NCBI GenBank assembly: GCA_030374765.1
Contig: JARGXX010000001.1
Location: 372,001-436,000 of the forward strand
Reading direction: 5' to 3'
Source of the DNA: Agarophyton chilense
Lineage: Eukaryota > Rhodophyta > Florideophyceae > Gracilariales > Gracilariaceae
DNA length: 64,000 nucleotides
This document shows positions 22,201-31,357 of this stretch, one piece after another; the stretch's first letter is position 1; every line of letters starts with the position of its first letter. The notes under the pieces were generated by a model. That model was not told the DNA's origin. It was given only the letters and a program-made list of their open reading frames with translations, and searched no databases. The position numbers and the translations under genes were made by a program.

Positions 22201-24569
22201 AGTCAAGGATTGACTAAGATACGGCTCGCTTATGAGCTACTGCAAAAGTACCCAGTATGGGTACACATGTAAGAGACTGCACGACGAATTACGAGATAAG
22301 GTTGGCGTCGAAAAGAGATGGGCGAAGCTTCGGGAGTACGAGGGGTAGGAATAAGAAATCGGGAGCCTCGAAGCCGTTGTAGAGTTGAGATTCATTACAG
22401 CTGTAACGCAGAGCTTCTCACCAGAAGACTAGCGCAATGTGGAGAACATTTCGTGTGTCAGCAGCTGACTCTAACCAAACACCTCATTGAAGAGATGATT
22501 TGATGAGTCACGGCTCAACTAATGACGCCAGCACTCAACATATATCTTCTACACTCAAAAAGTCTAATTCTAGGTAATTCCGTTTCTAGGATCCTTGTCC
22601 ACCATCATATTTGTTTCTGTAATTAGCTTAATTAGACGAGGGTATTGAAATATTTTACCACCAGAGTGAATTCATCGTGGTTCAAGTTACGTTTTCAAGG
22701 GCCATTCTGATTTATGTTTGATTATAAATTGTTCAGAAAGATGTTAGAGATCTAAATTTGATAAAATTGTTGCAAATTTATGATCGAAACACCGGAGGGA
22801 GGAGCGGCACCTGCTAACTCCCAATCCAGTTCGCAGGAATCGCCGCCGTACAAACCCTGGGTATATCCAGATGTTGGATCATTCCACAGTAAACCGATTT
22901 ACCAACACCGTACCACTTCACAGTACATACGATCGCTTTCTAAAGCAAACCTCACAAGGATATATATGTAACTGATGTTCGATTCCCACTGCTTGAGGAG
23001 GGGACCTCAGCGGCAGTGCTCGCTGCCCGTGTCCAAGAGTGAACGCAATTCTGGTTTAATACCGGGGAGAGTGACTGGCTCTATCTTCAAATGGTGGGGT
23101 AAAGAAAGTTATGCATATCAAAGATAAATAAGGAAAACACAGATATTTAGATGGAAATAGGAGAATAGGGAAAATAAGAGAACAGTAAAATGGAGGAAAT
23201 TTCCAGTGCAACCACATGCACATCGAGGCACGAGATCATGCGACGAGTGGGAACAGATTCGTAAGCGGAGTGGCGACAACCAATTGAGTGCGTAGAGAAT
23301 ACCCATAGAGCGGCAGAACCCTTAACTAGTTCTGTGGCTGTCCGGAACAATTACTAGCAACGAACTTTTTGAAATACTTGGTGGTGTGAACGTACCGAAA
23401 CCAATCGTGATTACCGTCCTAGTGAATGTGAAAACCGGTTAAGACGGTGAAGAACAAGGCCCGGAACTCTAAAAGAAAAGGGAGTCAATTTACTTTTGTA
23501 AATGCTATCCACGTCGAGTTTGACCACACCTAAGTAGATTCTGTTGAAGTGCGTAGTAATAACCTAATATGAGACTCCTAATACGAAGGCCATGCACGTG
23601 ACAAAACTACTGTCGGGGTGCTACGGCGAAGCTCCCGAAAGTGCAACCATCAACATTACACTGACATATGTCCGGCATTCCTTCGTGTAACTCCTGGCTA
23701 CAAGGCCAATCACCAATTCCGCTTTTTCTGGTTTCGAAAAGTACCCTTCCAAAAGAAACCCAAAATAGAGGTGGATTCATAATTGATATCATGTCACCTT
23801 TACAGGTATCTACTCGGTATGAGTTAAGCCTTCGCCTTCGTTACCATATTACGATGCTCTACATGCTTTGCTTGTACGTGGCCACATTAGTAAACCAGCT
23901 TCCGTCTCGGTCTGATCACTAAAATACTGGGGCGAGGTGCTCGTCCTCACCCAACTCATTACGTCAACAAGCTTAATTCTAGTAGTGGCATAACTATCCG
24001 AGTCGCGAGAAGGCGAGAAGAAAAAGGCTTCTTCAGTAGTCTGGAGTGCTTTCAGAGAAAGAGACCCATCGAAGGAAGCGCACCGCCACACAGATTTATC
24101 ATGGCGGCTTCGTTTCGTTCGAAGCACCCCTTTCCTTCCTGCCTACTGTCAAAACCTCTCCTATCAAACACCGAAGACCGACGAGACGGACAGCTCGGGA
24201 TGAAAATATAATAGGCAGCCGGTGAGGTTCGCCGAAAATTGCTGCAAAGGCCATGACAATGGCAAGATTTTCGAGGCAAGAAACCGTTGGAAAAGTCCAT
24301 CTCCAGGAGACGTCTGCAGTAGGCTAGCCATTAAACCCATGGAACAAGTGAGCAGTAATTCATCAACAGAGATATTTCACGAGGTACAACGAGGTTTTTT
24401 TTGGGGAAAGGTCAACACGGCTTCAATATGGAACTGGACCTTTACAAAACAAGTTGCAATTAGTTGCAGCTTAGAATGGCAAGAAATTGATCAACTTTAG
24501 AACCAAGAATGCGACAAACTATGTTCGAGAGTTGTACTTCCTCTTTATGAAAGCGAAAAAGGTATAAAG
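19201..24569. other. 5.4 kb without recognisable genes
   Basis: Only short frames are seen, none with a domain I can name. A G-run occurs near 20825. About 19210-19490 resembles an LTR or leader flank in composition (GC-rich, short inverted motifs). The rest looks like old degenerate sequence. Confidence 0.5.
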
Positions 24570-24572
24570 TCA

Positions 24573-24586
24573 GTGTTCTCGGAATG
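24573..24586 (+). repeat. Left terminal inverted repeat of the CACTA-like element
   Basis: The fourteen bases are an exact inverted match of 31340-31353. A 10-bp hairpin (24692-24701 against 24714-24723) follows in the subterminal zone. Confidence 0.65.
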
Positions 24587-25082
24587 GTAGTTCAGTGGTC
24601 AAAAAAGGACGAATTGAAATGACCGAAAAACCCGTGAATTTATCCAAATTTGGAGGTGTTAATTTCCGAAAATATTTTCATTCGTTCATTAGTGCTAGTT
24701 TGTATGGGAAGGAAAACTAGCACATATCTGCAGTTTTTCTAGTTTTGATGGAGGTAAAACTAGCGTGAATCTTTCTGTCGCCGCAGTTTAAAGGTAAAAG
24801 TAGAGAAGTGGTGCAGGAGCAGATTCAATCTTTGTGCGCTCTAGATTGACAGATTAGTACAAACAACCGGTCCCAAAATGGACCTCAAAATAGAAATTGA
24901 ACATTTAGTACCATCCATATCAATCGCAATAGAGTCGCAGCCCGACCTGGCAGACCTCACGTGCCTTGCATTCTATATTATTATCCACCGCCCTCCCCTG
25001 TCACGTGCCCTGTGTGCGCCATACTCTCTCTCCGTCTACGCCCCCTACCAACTTCTTTCCCACCACCTCTCCTCCACCCACC

Positions 25083-28000
25083 ATGCCTTCCTGCTGCTTC
25101 AACGGTTGCTCCTTCTTCGCCCGAGAAATCTTCGCCCTCCAGCGGCACCAGAGAAGGTGCCCTCATCGCCTCTCCGCAAACAAGCGCTTCCTCTCCCCTG
25201 GCGGAAATGAACCCAACTTCCCCCCCCGCACAAAACGCCACAAGTCCACCTCACAACTCCCCCCTCATCCTCCTTCCTCACATCGCCCTTCTGACAACGT
25301 CCCTCTCGCACACCACGACTCCTACCTCCAAGACCAGCTCTCTCTCTCTCTCCACACCCAGGACGCCATCCACGTCGCCACTGCCCCTCTCGGTTCCCCC
25401 TCCTCTCTCGCTCTCTCCCCCCTCCCTCCTTCCACTCCCCCCCTCGACAACCCCCACCTGGAGAAAATGGTCCTCTACATCTCCTCCATCGCCTGCAAGC
25501 TTGGAAAACGAAAGGCTGACGAACTCATCACTCTCCTTAATGATCCCCACTTCTCCGAATCAACATTCCAGAACTCAGTCTCCTCCGCAAAGCAATGCCT
25601 CGAGCTCCAGGCAGACCTTTTCCACCAGAGAATCAGGTCCATTGGTTTCGCCCCCTCCACCATCTTCGATCCCCACAAACGCTTCTCCGCAACCCTCTTC
25701 CAGAAAGACGCAATCCATGTCATCAAACAACAGCTCGCCCTCGCACACTTCAAGAACACCTTTTTTCACCCCATCTCCCAAACATCCGCCTCCGGCTCCC
25801 CCGCCTTCGCACACCCCATGGCAGCCACCCTCGGCTCAAAAGTCGTCCTCGCACTCAAGACCGCCATCATGCAGTCCACAAAAGATAACATGGTCTGGCA
25901 TCTCCCTCACTCCACCGGAATCGACTCCTTCGTCGGCCTCGTCCAAATCTACTCCGACAAGTCCTTTACCTCCTCAAATCTTCTTCCATCACCTCCTACC
26001 CCCTCCACATCACCCTTCTCAACTTCTCCGACTCCCTTCGCCGCAAATGCATCTCCGACAATCTCACACTCCTCGGCTATCTTCCCACCTCCTTCACCCC
26101 AATCACTCCTTCTCCAGATGCAGATATCATCACTCATTCCTCCTCCATCCACCGCCCAACAAAAATGAAACTCATACAGCAGACCATCTCCTCCCTCCTT
26201 CAACCTCTCTTCTCTTCCGCCCTCCCCGGTTTCCCCTTCCGCGACGCAGACGGCGTTCTTCGTCAATGCCATCCCATCAACGCCAGCTACTGCGCAGACA
26301 TTCCCGAGGCAAAGGATATTCTCGCCATCTCCCACGGCACCCGCCCCCAGCACCCCTGCCAAAGATGCTCTGTTCCTTGCTCACAACTCCACCAACACTC
26401 TCACGCCTATCCCCCTCGATCTCTTCCCCTCACCCTTGCAGCCCGCAACAAACACTTCTCCCTCCTCAAGGACTCCGAAGCAGCTCTCCTCGCCCGCAAG
26501 CCAAGAGTCTCGCGCAACTTCAAGGAACAAGCTCTCCAAGCACTCCACTCCCTCTCCCTCGCTAAATACCCCTCCCTCTTCGAGTCTTACCCCCTTTTCA
26601 ACATCACCCCCGTCCTCACCCCATACAACATCTTCCCCTTCGAACCCCTCCACAACTTCCACCTCGGCGTTTCCAAACTCATCAAGCTCGACGCCATCGA
26701 ACTTCTCAGATCAGAACACCTCTTCACCACCATCAGCTCCACAAACTCCCGCCGTTCCTTCCACTCCGTCCGCACCTCCATCCTCAAGCACTCCAACTTC
26801 ATCCTCACCGCCATCGAAAATCATTCCCCAGCTACCGGCCTCCACATCGACTTCTCTACTTCCGAAAGCGGGCAGTCCCTCAACGGCTTCTTCACAACTG
26901 ACGGCGTCCGCGGCATGCTAGAAGCAAAAGACTACCGCGCCCTCGACATGGTCTTCCCTTTCATCGGCGCCTTCTTCGACCTCTTCTGTGACGAAGCCAA
27001 TTCCGCTCCCATCACAACCGTCTTCTCCAAGTACACAGACCTCCTCCTCACCTCCATGTGCTACAACTCCGTCCCCGAATGGACCACTTCTCGTCTTGCC
27101 AAACTCGCCTCCCAAATCCATTCCTTCAAGCACAGAGCTGTCGATGTTCTCGGTCCATACCATACCTCCAACCTTGGCACCCTCAAATTCCACCTCCTCG
27201 ATCACATCGTAGACGACATTCGACGCTTTGGGGGTCTCCACTTCAACGATGCAGGCATCTTCGAACAAGCCCATACCCTCTTCAAAGCACATTACTCCCG
27301 AACCTCCAAGCGCAGACCCACCGCGCACAACGAAACCATCCGTGCCATCGAACGCTCCGATGCCGTCAACAATTGGACTTCTCTCTCCGCTGATCCTTCC
27401 GTCACCTCATCCTCCCATGCCCCTCCTCCTCCCTTCCAAGCCCGCAAACCAGGTTTTGTCCGTGATGGCAAGCACACCTCCTTTTCCGATCTCATCACCG
27501 CTCACAAATTCCTTCGAGCAAACCCCCACTCAACAATCTCTTCCCTTCAGGACCTCTTCTCCCCAGACACTATCGCCATCATCTCACAGATTGGAACCCT
27601 CGCACTCCCCTCCTTCGTCACACTCACACTCGAAACACTAGCTCTCAAGCAGGACTCCCCCACTCTCCGCCAAACCCGTCTCACATTCGTCAATTCCGCA
27701 TACGTCGTCGGCGGCTTCACCCCAACCCTAGACGATTACATCGCCGATCGAAACGAGCTCGCCGTCAAAGATCCCCCTCTCCCACTCATTCAACGTATCT
27801 TCGCTGCTCCCTCCTTCGGTCCCTCTAAAACCCCAAAGTTCTCCCACATCCTCGTTGCCGGTTCCAGCTTCTCCAACCCCACTCCCACCGCCTGGGTCTG
27901 CAAGCTCAACTCTCTTCTTCGCTTCACCACCCCTTTTTCCCCTTCCACTCATAACGAGCTCGCCTTCGTTCTGTTCCTCGAACTCGTTCCACCGCAGGAT

Positions 28001-28345
28001 CAAGTCGATGTCTCTCTCAATTGCATCTGCCTCCGATGGGCAACAGACGACGAACAAAACCACACCGCCCACCCCCTTCCTATCTCAAACACTTCCAACT
28101 CCAAGAAAGTCTCCCCCTGGTTCGGCCTCGTACCATCCTCTTCCATTCTCGGCCCCGTTCATGTACTTCGCCAAAACTACCCCGCAACCCCCTTCACCCC
28201 TCGATTACACTGGCGCTTCCATCGATTTTACCTCAACAGATTCTACCGAGACCCAACTGCCAAGCCCTATTTCTCCAACACCACCACTGGTGACACAACA
28301 CCACCACTGGGTGGCACCCATAATAATACCTCCCAAGGCACATGA
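25083..28345 (+). CDS. Tnp2/Plavaka-type CACTA transposase (one frameshift)
   Basis: The chosen start at 25083 has a good context (CCACCATG). It opens with a C2HC finger, MPSCCFNGCSFF...LQRHQRRC (residues 4-26), as in Plavaka-type proteins. A low-complexity Pro/Ser linker follows, then VGLVQIYSDKS (about 25930-25963), the family's F-Y-A-D-K block. The frame then slips by one base near 25961. The continuation ITSYPLHITLLNFSD and LTLLGYLP is in the frame that runs to 28345. Later blocks are CADIPEAKDILAISHGT with a C-x2-C-x3-C cluster, FPFEPLHNFHLGVSKLI, and FHLLDHIVDDIRRFGG through FEQAHTLFKAHYSRTSKRR. These match Tnp2 (PF02992-like) cores. The protein cuts and pastes the element. Codons are extremely C-rich. 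A one-base deletion, sequencing error or -1 recoding could explain the slip. Confidence 0.7.
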
Positions 28346-28348
28346 TCC

Positions 28349-28354
28349 AATAAA
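28349..28354 (+). terminator. Polyadenylation signal AATAAA of the transposase gene
   Basis: A canonical AATAAA starts four bases after the transposase stop codon. The next gene converges from the right and ends at 28433, so the two 3' ends are about 90 bp apart. Confidence 0.5.
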
Positions 28355-28432
28355 ATAGTCACCGCTGCTTTTCTTCCATAGCCGACCCCCATCTTTCTCC
28401 ACCTCCTTACCCCCTTATCCCCCCGTACCTTA

Positions 28433-29335
28433 TCACTCTCCCACTCCTTGCCTACTACCCAACGCTAAGCGCTTGAACCGTGGTTCTTCTGGTCCACATG
28501 ACGCTATATAGCAATCTAACACCGCTCCAAGTCTTCTTGTGAGATTCTCCATGAAAAACTCCTCCCTTATCGCCAGATAGATTTTCTCTCTCGACGGTAT
28601 CCATAGCCCAACCGTCGCGATTCTCTCCTTATTCCCACTCACATCTCTACGATTCCCTCCACAGAATCCATCATTCTCAAACTCCTCAGCATACTCATCC
28701 TTCACCATGTTCCAGGCAACCCTCAATATGTCCTCAACAGCCAGTGGCAGAAACCTCCCAAACAGCGTCGAGAACAAAAGTTGCCTTTGGCCTCCCCGCC
28801 CAACGTCTCTATCCATCGTGGTCACCACACATCCAATCCATGCATCAAGTCGCGCAAGATGCATCACCGTCCCATCCACATACTGCCTTTCTCCATTTCT
28901 GTGACTCTCTACCGCGTAGCCCATAAACTCCTGCAACACTTTCAACGACACCTGATTTCGAAAATACATATCTGCCTCACCAAAGTCCTCCAAGTTCTCA
29001 GACACCTTCGATCCAGAATAAGTAATATCTTCAATCGCACTCGTTCTCCACGCACACAGCTTACCTCTCCCATCCTCCCCCGACCCCATCAACTTCTCCT
29101 GGGCCTCCTCAATCTGCTTCTTCAACTCCGCCCAAAGCTCCGTCCCTTCAGTCACCTTAGCTCGTTTCGCGATCAAATCATATTCACCTCTCAGGCGCAC
29201 GCCTCCCTTCTCTCCACTCGCGCCCTGGAGCCTACGCCCCTTGTCCCTTCCGCCCTCCGCATCTACTCCATGTCGCCGTGATTTTGTATCGCGCCCGCTA
29301 ATGTTCTCGCTTCTCGATTTGCGCTTCGGAGACAT
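28433..29335 (-). CDS. Accessory protein of the CACTA-like element, unknown function
   Basis: An uninterrupted 300-codon frame starts with ATG at 29335 (context AACCATG) and converges on the transposase. The first 60 residues are basic and Lys/Arg/Gly-rich (MSPKRKSRSENISGRDTKSR), likely a nuclear-localisation or DNA-binding tail. A charged helix follows (LWAELKKQIEEAQEKL, about 75-90), then a globular part with LARLDAWIGCVVTTMDRD and FSTLFGRFLPLAVEDIL. I do not recognise the family. By position and basic N-terminus it could be the counterpart of TNPA-type accessory proteins that bind subterminal repeats, but that is inference. The frame is intact, unlike the fossils around it, suggesting the element is young or the frame is maintained. 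Confidence 0.6.
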   Translation of the reverse strand: MSPKRKSRSENISGRDTKSRRHGVDAEGGRDKGRRLQGASGEKGGVRLRGEYDLIAKRAKVTEGTELWAELKKQIEEAQEKLMGSGEDGRGKLCAWRTSAIEDITYSGSKVSENLEDFGEADMYFRNQVSLKVLQEFMGYAVESHRNGERQYVDGTVMHLARLDAWIGCVVTTMDRDVGRGGQRQLLFSTLFGRFLPLAVEDILRVAWNMVKDEYAEEFENDGFCGGNRRDVSGNKERIATVGLWIPSREKIYLAIREEFFMENLTRRLGAVLDCYIASCGPEEPRFKRLALGSRQGVGE

Positions 29336-29545
29336 GGTTGAAGAGAGAGAGAGCGATCATGGTATGGTCTTCCACGCGTTGCAATGCGATGGATGGGAGA
29401 GAAGCTTTGAAACATTCTGCTTCCAAAAATATACCTCCACCCTTTTCGTGTTCTCAGAAAACCCCCAAACTTTTCAGATATTTTAAATATGCGCTCGCCC
29501 GCACCAGATATTGGAAAAGTATTCTCCTTCGGTGTACATGACTTT

Positions 29546-30015
29546 CCTTTAGCATATGTACTACGTCACGCTTTGACGTTATATGTAGCGACAAACATAG
29601 TAAAAGCCCACAATATCTGGTACACTCCATTTTTATTGGAAGAGGAGATGTGTTTCATGCTGGAGCTGGATACGAGGATGCATTGGTTTTGGAAGTTTGC
29701 ATGAGGTATCACATGTACTTGGTACCGGATGGGTACAAGCTACCGGACGCAGTGCATAGGCAACCAGCATTTCGGCCTAAGTTCGAAGAGGATGATTCCA
29801 ACAAGGGTGATGATGAAGACGTCCAGGTAGATGAGGATGAGGAGTTGGATGAAGATTATAAAATGGAAGTTGTTGAAAGTGGGGAAGAGGAGTATGAAGA
29901 AGAGGATGATGAACCTGGGATGGGTCTCAACTCGGCTAACACAGATGGAGACTATGAAGACGGCGGTATGATAATGGATGACGACGACGACTACATAGTA
30001 TCTGTTACCTATTGA
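29546..30015 (+). CDS. Accessory protein with oxygenase-like GRGD-HAGAGY motif, 5' end unclear
   Basis: The open frame from about 29546 has no ATG before MRYHMYLV at 29701. Conserved-looking sequence begins earlier (QYLVHSIFIGRGDVFHAGAG, about 29611-29670), so the true start probably lies in an upstream exon or another frame. The block G-R-G-D-x-x-H-A-G-x-x-Y followed by R-x-H-x-Y-L resembles the C-terminal half of the double-stranded beta-helix of 2-oxoglutarate/cupin-type proteins linked to transposons in other protists. That comparison is from memory of the pattern and not verified. The C-terminal 70 residues are strongly acidic (DEDEELDEDY and later DDDDDY). An AATAAA lies at 30018, three bases after the stop. 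Confidence 0.45.
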
Positions 30016-30157
30016 ACAATAAAGAGTACAATTTGAGGTAAGATGTGGAGTAGTCCCCTTTTCTTGTAATAGTGATCAGTCGTCTTTCAGTAGAAACTCC
30101 TGAACAACTGGATTGAAACGCGTGAGAGCAGCACTTGCTTTCACTTTCTCAGAGTGA

Positions 30158-31105
30158 ATGACAACTGTCGAAGATATCAAGATTACGACATCCACTGTGT
30201 TACCAAGCAGTATCGGCCCTTGCGAAGCCCTGAGGGCCACATTCTGGCACATTGCAGTACCGAAGCGGTCTATATTTCATGTTCATAGGGGATACGTACC
30301 GGACGAGGATCTGAATGCGCTGTTGCGCAAGAGGGTGGTGCCGGAGACGTCACTGGCGGAGGAGGAGGAAGAGGAGGAGGACTGGAGGAAGGAGAATTGT
30401 GGTGCGGAAGGGGTGATGGAGGGTGGGGGAGGTGGGGGAGGGGGACCGGAAGAAGAGTTTTGTGAGGAGATCAAGGAGCGGGTAAGGGAGCTTGGAGGTG
30501 GATTGAAAGAGAAGGTGGATGACTGCATTTCCGAGGTTGTTTCTGAGTTGGGAGGGGTAGTGCTGAGTGCGTCAGAGGGTTGGGTGCCATTGGAGGCGAT
30601 ATCGAACGTTCGGAGGGGGGTCAGGCTAGCTGGAAAGATGGCCAGGGATCATATAGATGGGATGGTGGAATGCATGGGGCTGGAGATGGGGAAGCTGTGG
30701 AGGGCGAATGAGGAACTGAAGAGGCGTGTGAAGGTGTTGGAAGTGCACATGGAAGGGGTGGGGGAGATTTGGGGTGCGCGGAAGGTGTTGAAGGAGGTGG
30801 GAGAGGAGAGGGGGAGAGCGAAAGGGTCGCCGGTGACGCCAGGGAGACACGGGGAGCCGGCTGGGATGAAGAAGGGGAGAGAGGAATGGAAAGGGGGAGG
30901 AGTTGGAGAGAGTCGGCTGAAGAAGAGGAGGGTTGGTAAGGATGTGGAGAAGAAGGGTGGGAATGTGTGTGTGGTGGGGCAGCCGGGTGTGAGGAACTTC
31001 AGCAGTGGGGAGGTGGACGAGGTTGAGAATGCGGTGGTGGACTTCTTCAACCTCAAATACCCTCCCGGTGGAACGCTGGAGCCTAGTAAGCAAAAGGGCC
31101 AGTAA
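30158..31105 (+). CDS. Accessory protein of the CACTA-like element, Gly/Glu-rich, unknown
   Basis: An uninterrupted 315-codon frame starts at ATG 30158. Residues 1-66 are ordinary (MTTVEDIKITTSTVLPSSIG, then HVHRGYVPDEDLNALLRKR). An acidic run (EEEEEEED), a polyglycine run (GGGGGGGG, about residue 91) and a long helical, coiled-coil-like middle (about 95-215) follow. The C-terminus is Lys/Arg/Gly-rich and ends VENAVVDFFNLKYPPGGTLE. Codons are extremely G-rich, the mirror image of the C-rich transposase. The helical middle and basic tail would suit a DNA-binding or oligomerising partner of the transposase, but no family is recognised. Confidence 0.5.
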   Translation: MTTVEDIKITTSTVLPSSIGPCEALRATFWHIAVPKRSIFHVHRGYVPDEDLNALLRKRVVPETSLAEEEEEEEDWRKENCGAEGVMEGGGGGGGGPEEEFCEEIKERVRELGGGLKEKVDDCISEVVSELGGVVLSASEGWVPLEAISNVRRGVRLAGKMARDHIDGMVECMGLEMGKLWRANEELKRRVKVLEVHMEGVGEIWGARKVLKEVGEERGRAKGSPVTPGRHGEPAGMKKGREEWKGGGVGESRLKKRRVGKDVEKKGGNVCVVGQPGVRNFSSGEVDEVENAVVDFFNLKYPPGGTLEPSKQKGQ

Positions 31106-31261
31106 TGAGGTAGAAGGTACTGACGACTGCCTTGGTATGGATCTCCACCTAGAGCGGTCAAAAGTGACCAGTAAACTGCAAATGCAGATTAAACTGCATT
31201 AAGTGGTCAAAACACTAAGATGCATGGAGTTCTTATTTCCAAAATTTTTTTTTCAGGTGCC

Positions 31262-31353
31262 GAACTAGCGCAATCTGCAAAATTCTTTGATTTTTTGGCT
31301 TTTTATTTACAAAACTAGCTATCTAGCACACTTATCTAGCATTCCGAGAACAC
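31262..31353 (-). repeat. Right subterminal repeats and terminal inverted repeat
   Basis: Copies of the ACTAGC motif (31264, 31314, with TCTAGC at 31322 and 31335) lead to the exact 14-base inverted repeat at 31340-31353. They mirror the left end and close the element. Confidence 0.6.
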
Positions 31354-31357
31354 AGAC

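Larger units (their letters stand above)
24570..31357 (+). mobile_element. CACTA/Plavaka-like DNA transposon with accessory genes
   Basis: A 14-base inverted match, GTGTTCTCGGAATG, lies at 24573-24586 and in reverse complement at 31340-31353. It extends to 17 of 18 bases outward. The two ends also share subterminal motifs: AAAACTAGC (24715-24722, 24756-24764 and 31311-31319, with variants), TTAAACTGCA/TGCAGTTTAA and GTGGTCAAAA. Such multi-copy subterminal repeats are typical of CACTA (En/Spm) elements, where they bind an accessory protein. The 6.8-kb interior holds a Tnp2-type transposase and three further frames. I could not identify a three-base target duplication, and ends may be off by a few bases. 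On the right it abuts a gypsy pol segment, suggesting it landed in that older element. One frameshift in the transposase makes autonomy doubtful. Confidence 0.7.

Noticed and set aside
22970-22995. GTTCGATTCCC, a Pol III B-box-like string
   Set aside because: No A box, acceptor stem or cloverleaf could be drawn around it.
24961-25080. Upstream in-frame ATG (24966) for the transposase
   Set aside because: Its extra residues are low complexity. The ATG at 25083 has a better context and directly precedes the C2HC finger.
24961-26565. 534-codon Ser/Pro-rich plus frame
   Set aside because: Low-complexity shadow of the C-rich transposase gene in a different frame; conserved motifs lie in the other two frames.
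28205-28402. Short frames between the transposase stop and the convergent gene
   Set aside because: They lie antisense to the transposase 3' end and its polyadenylation signal and look like composition shadows.
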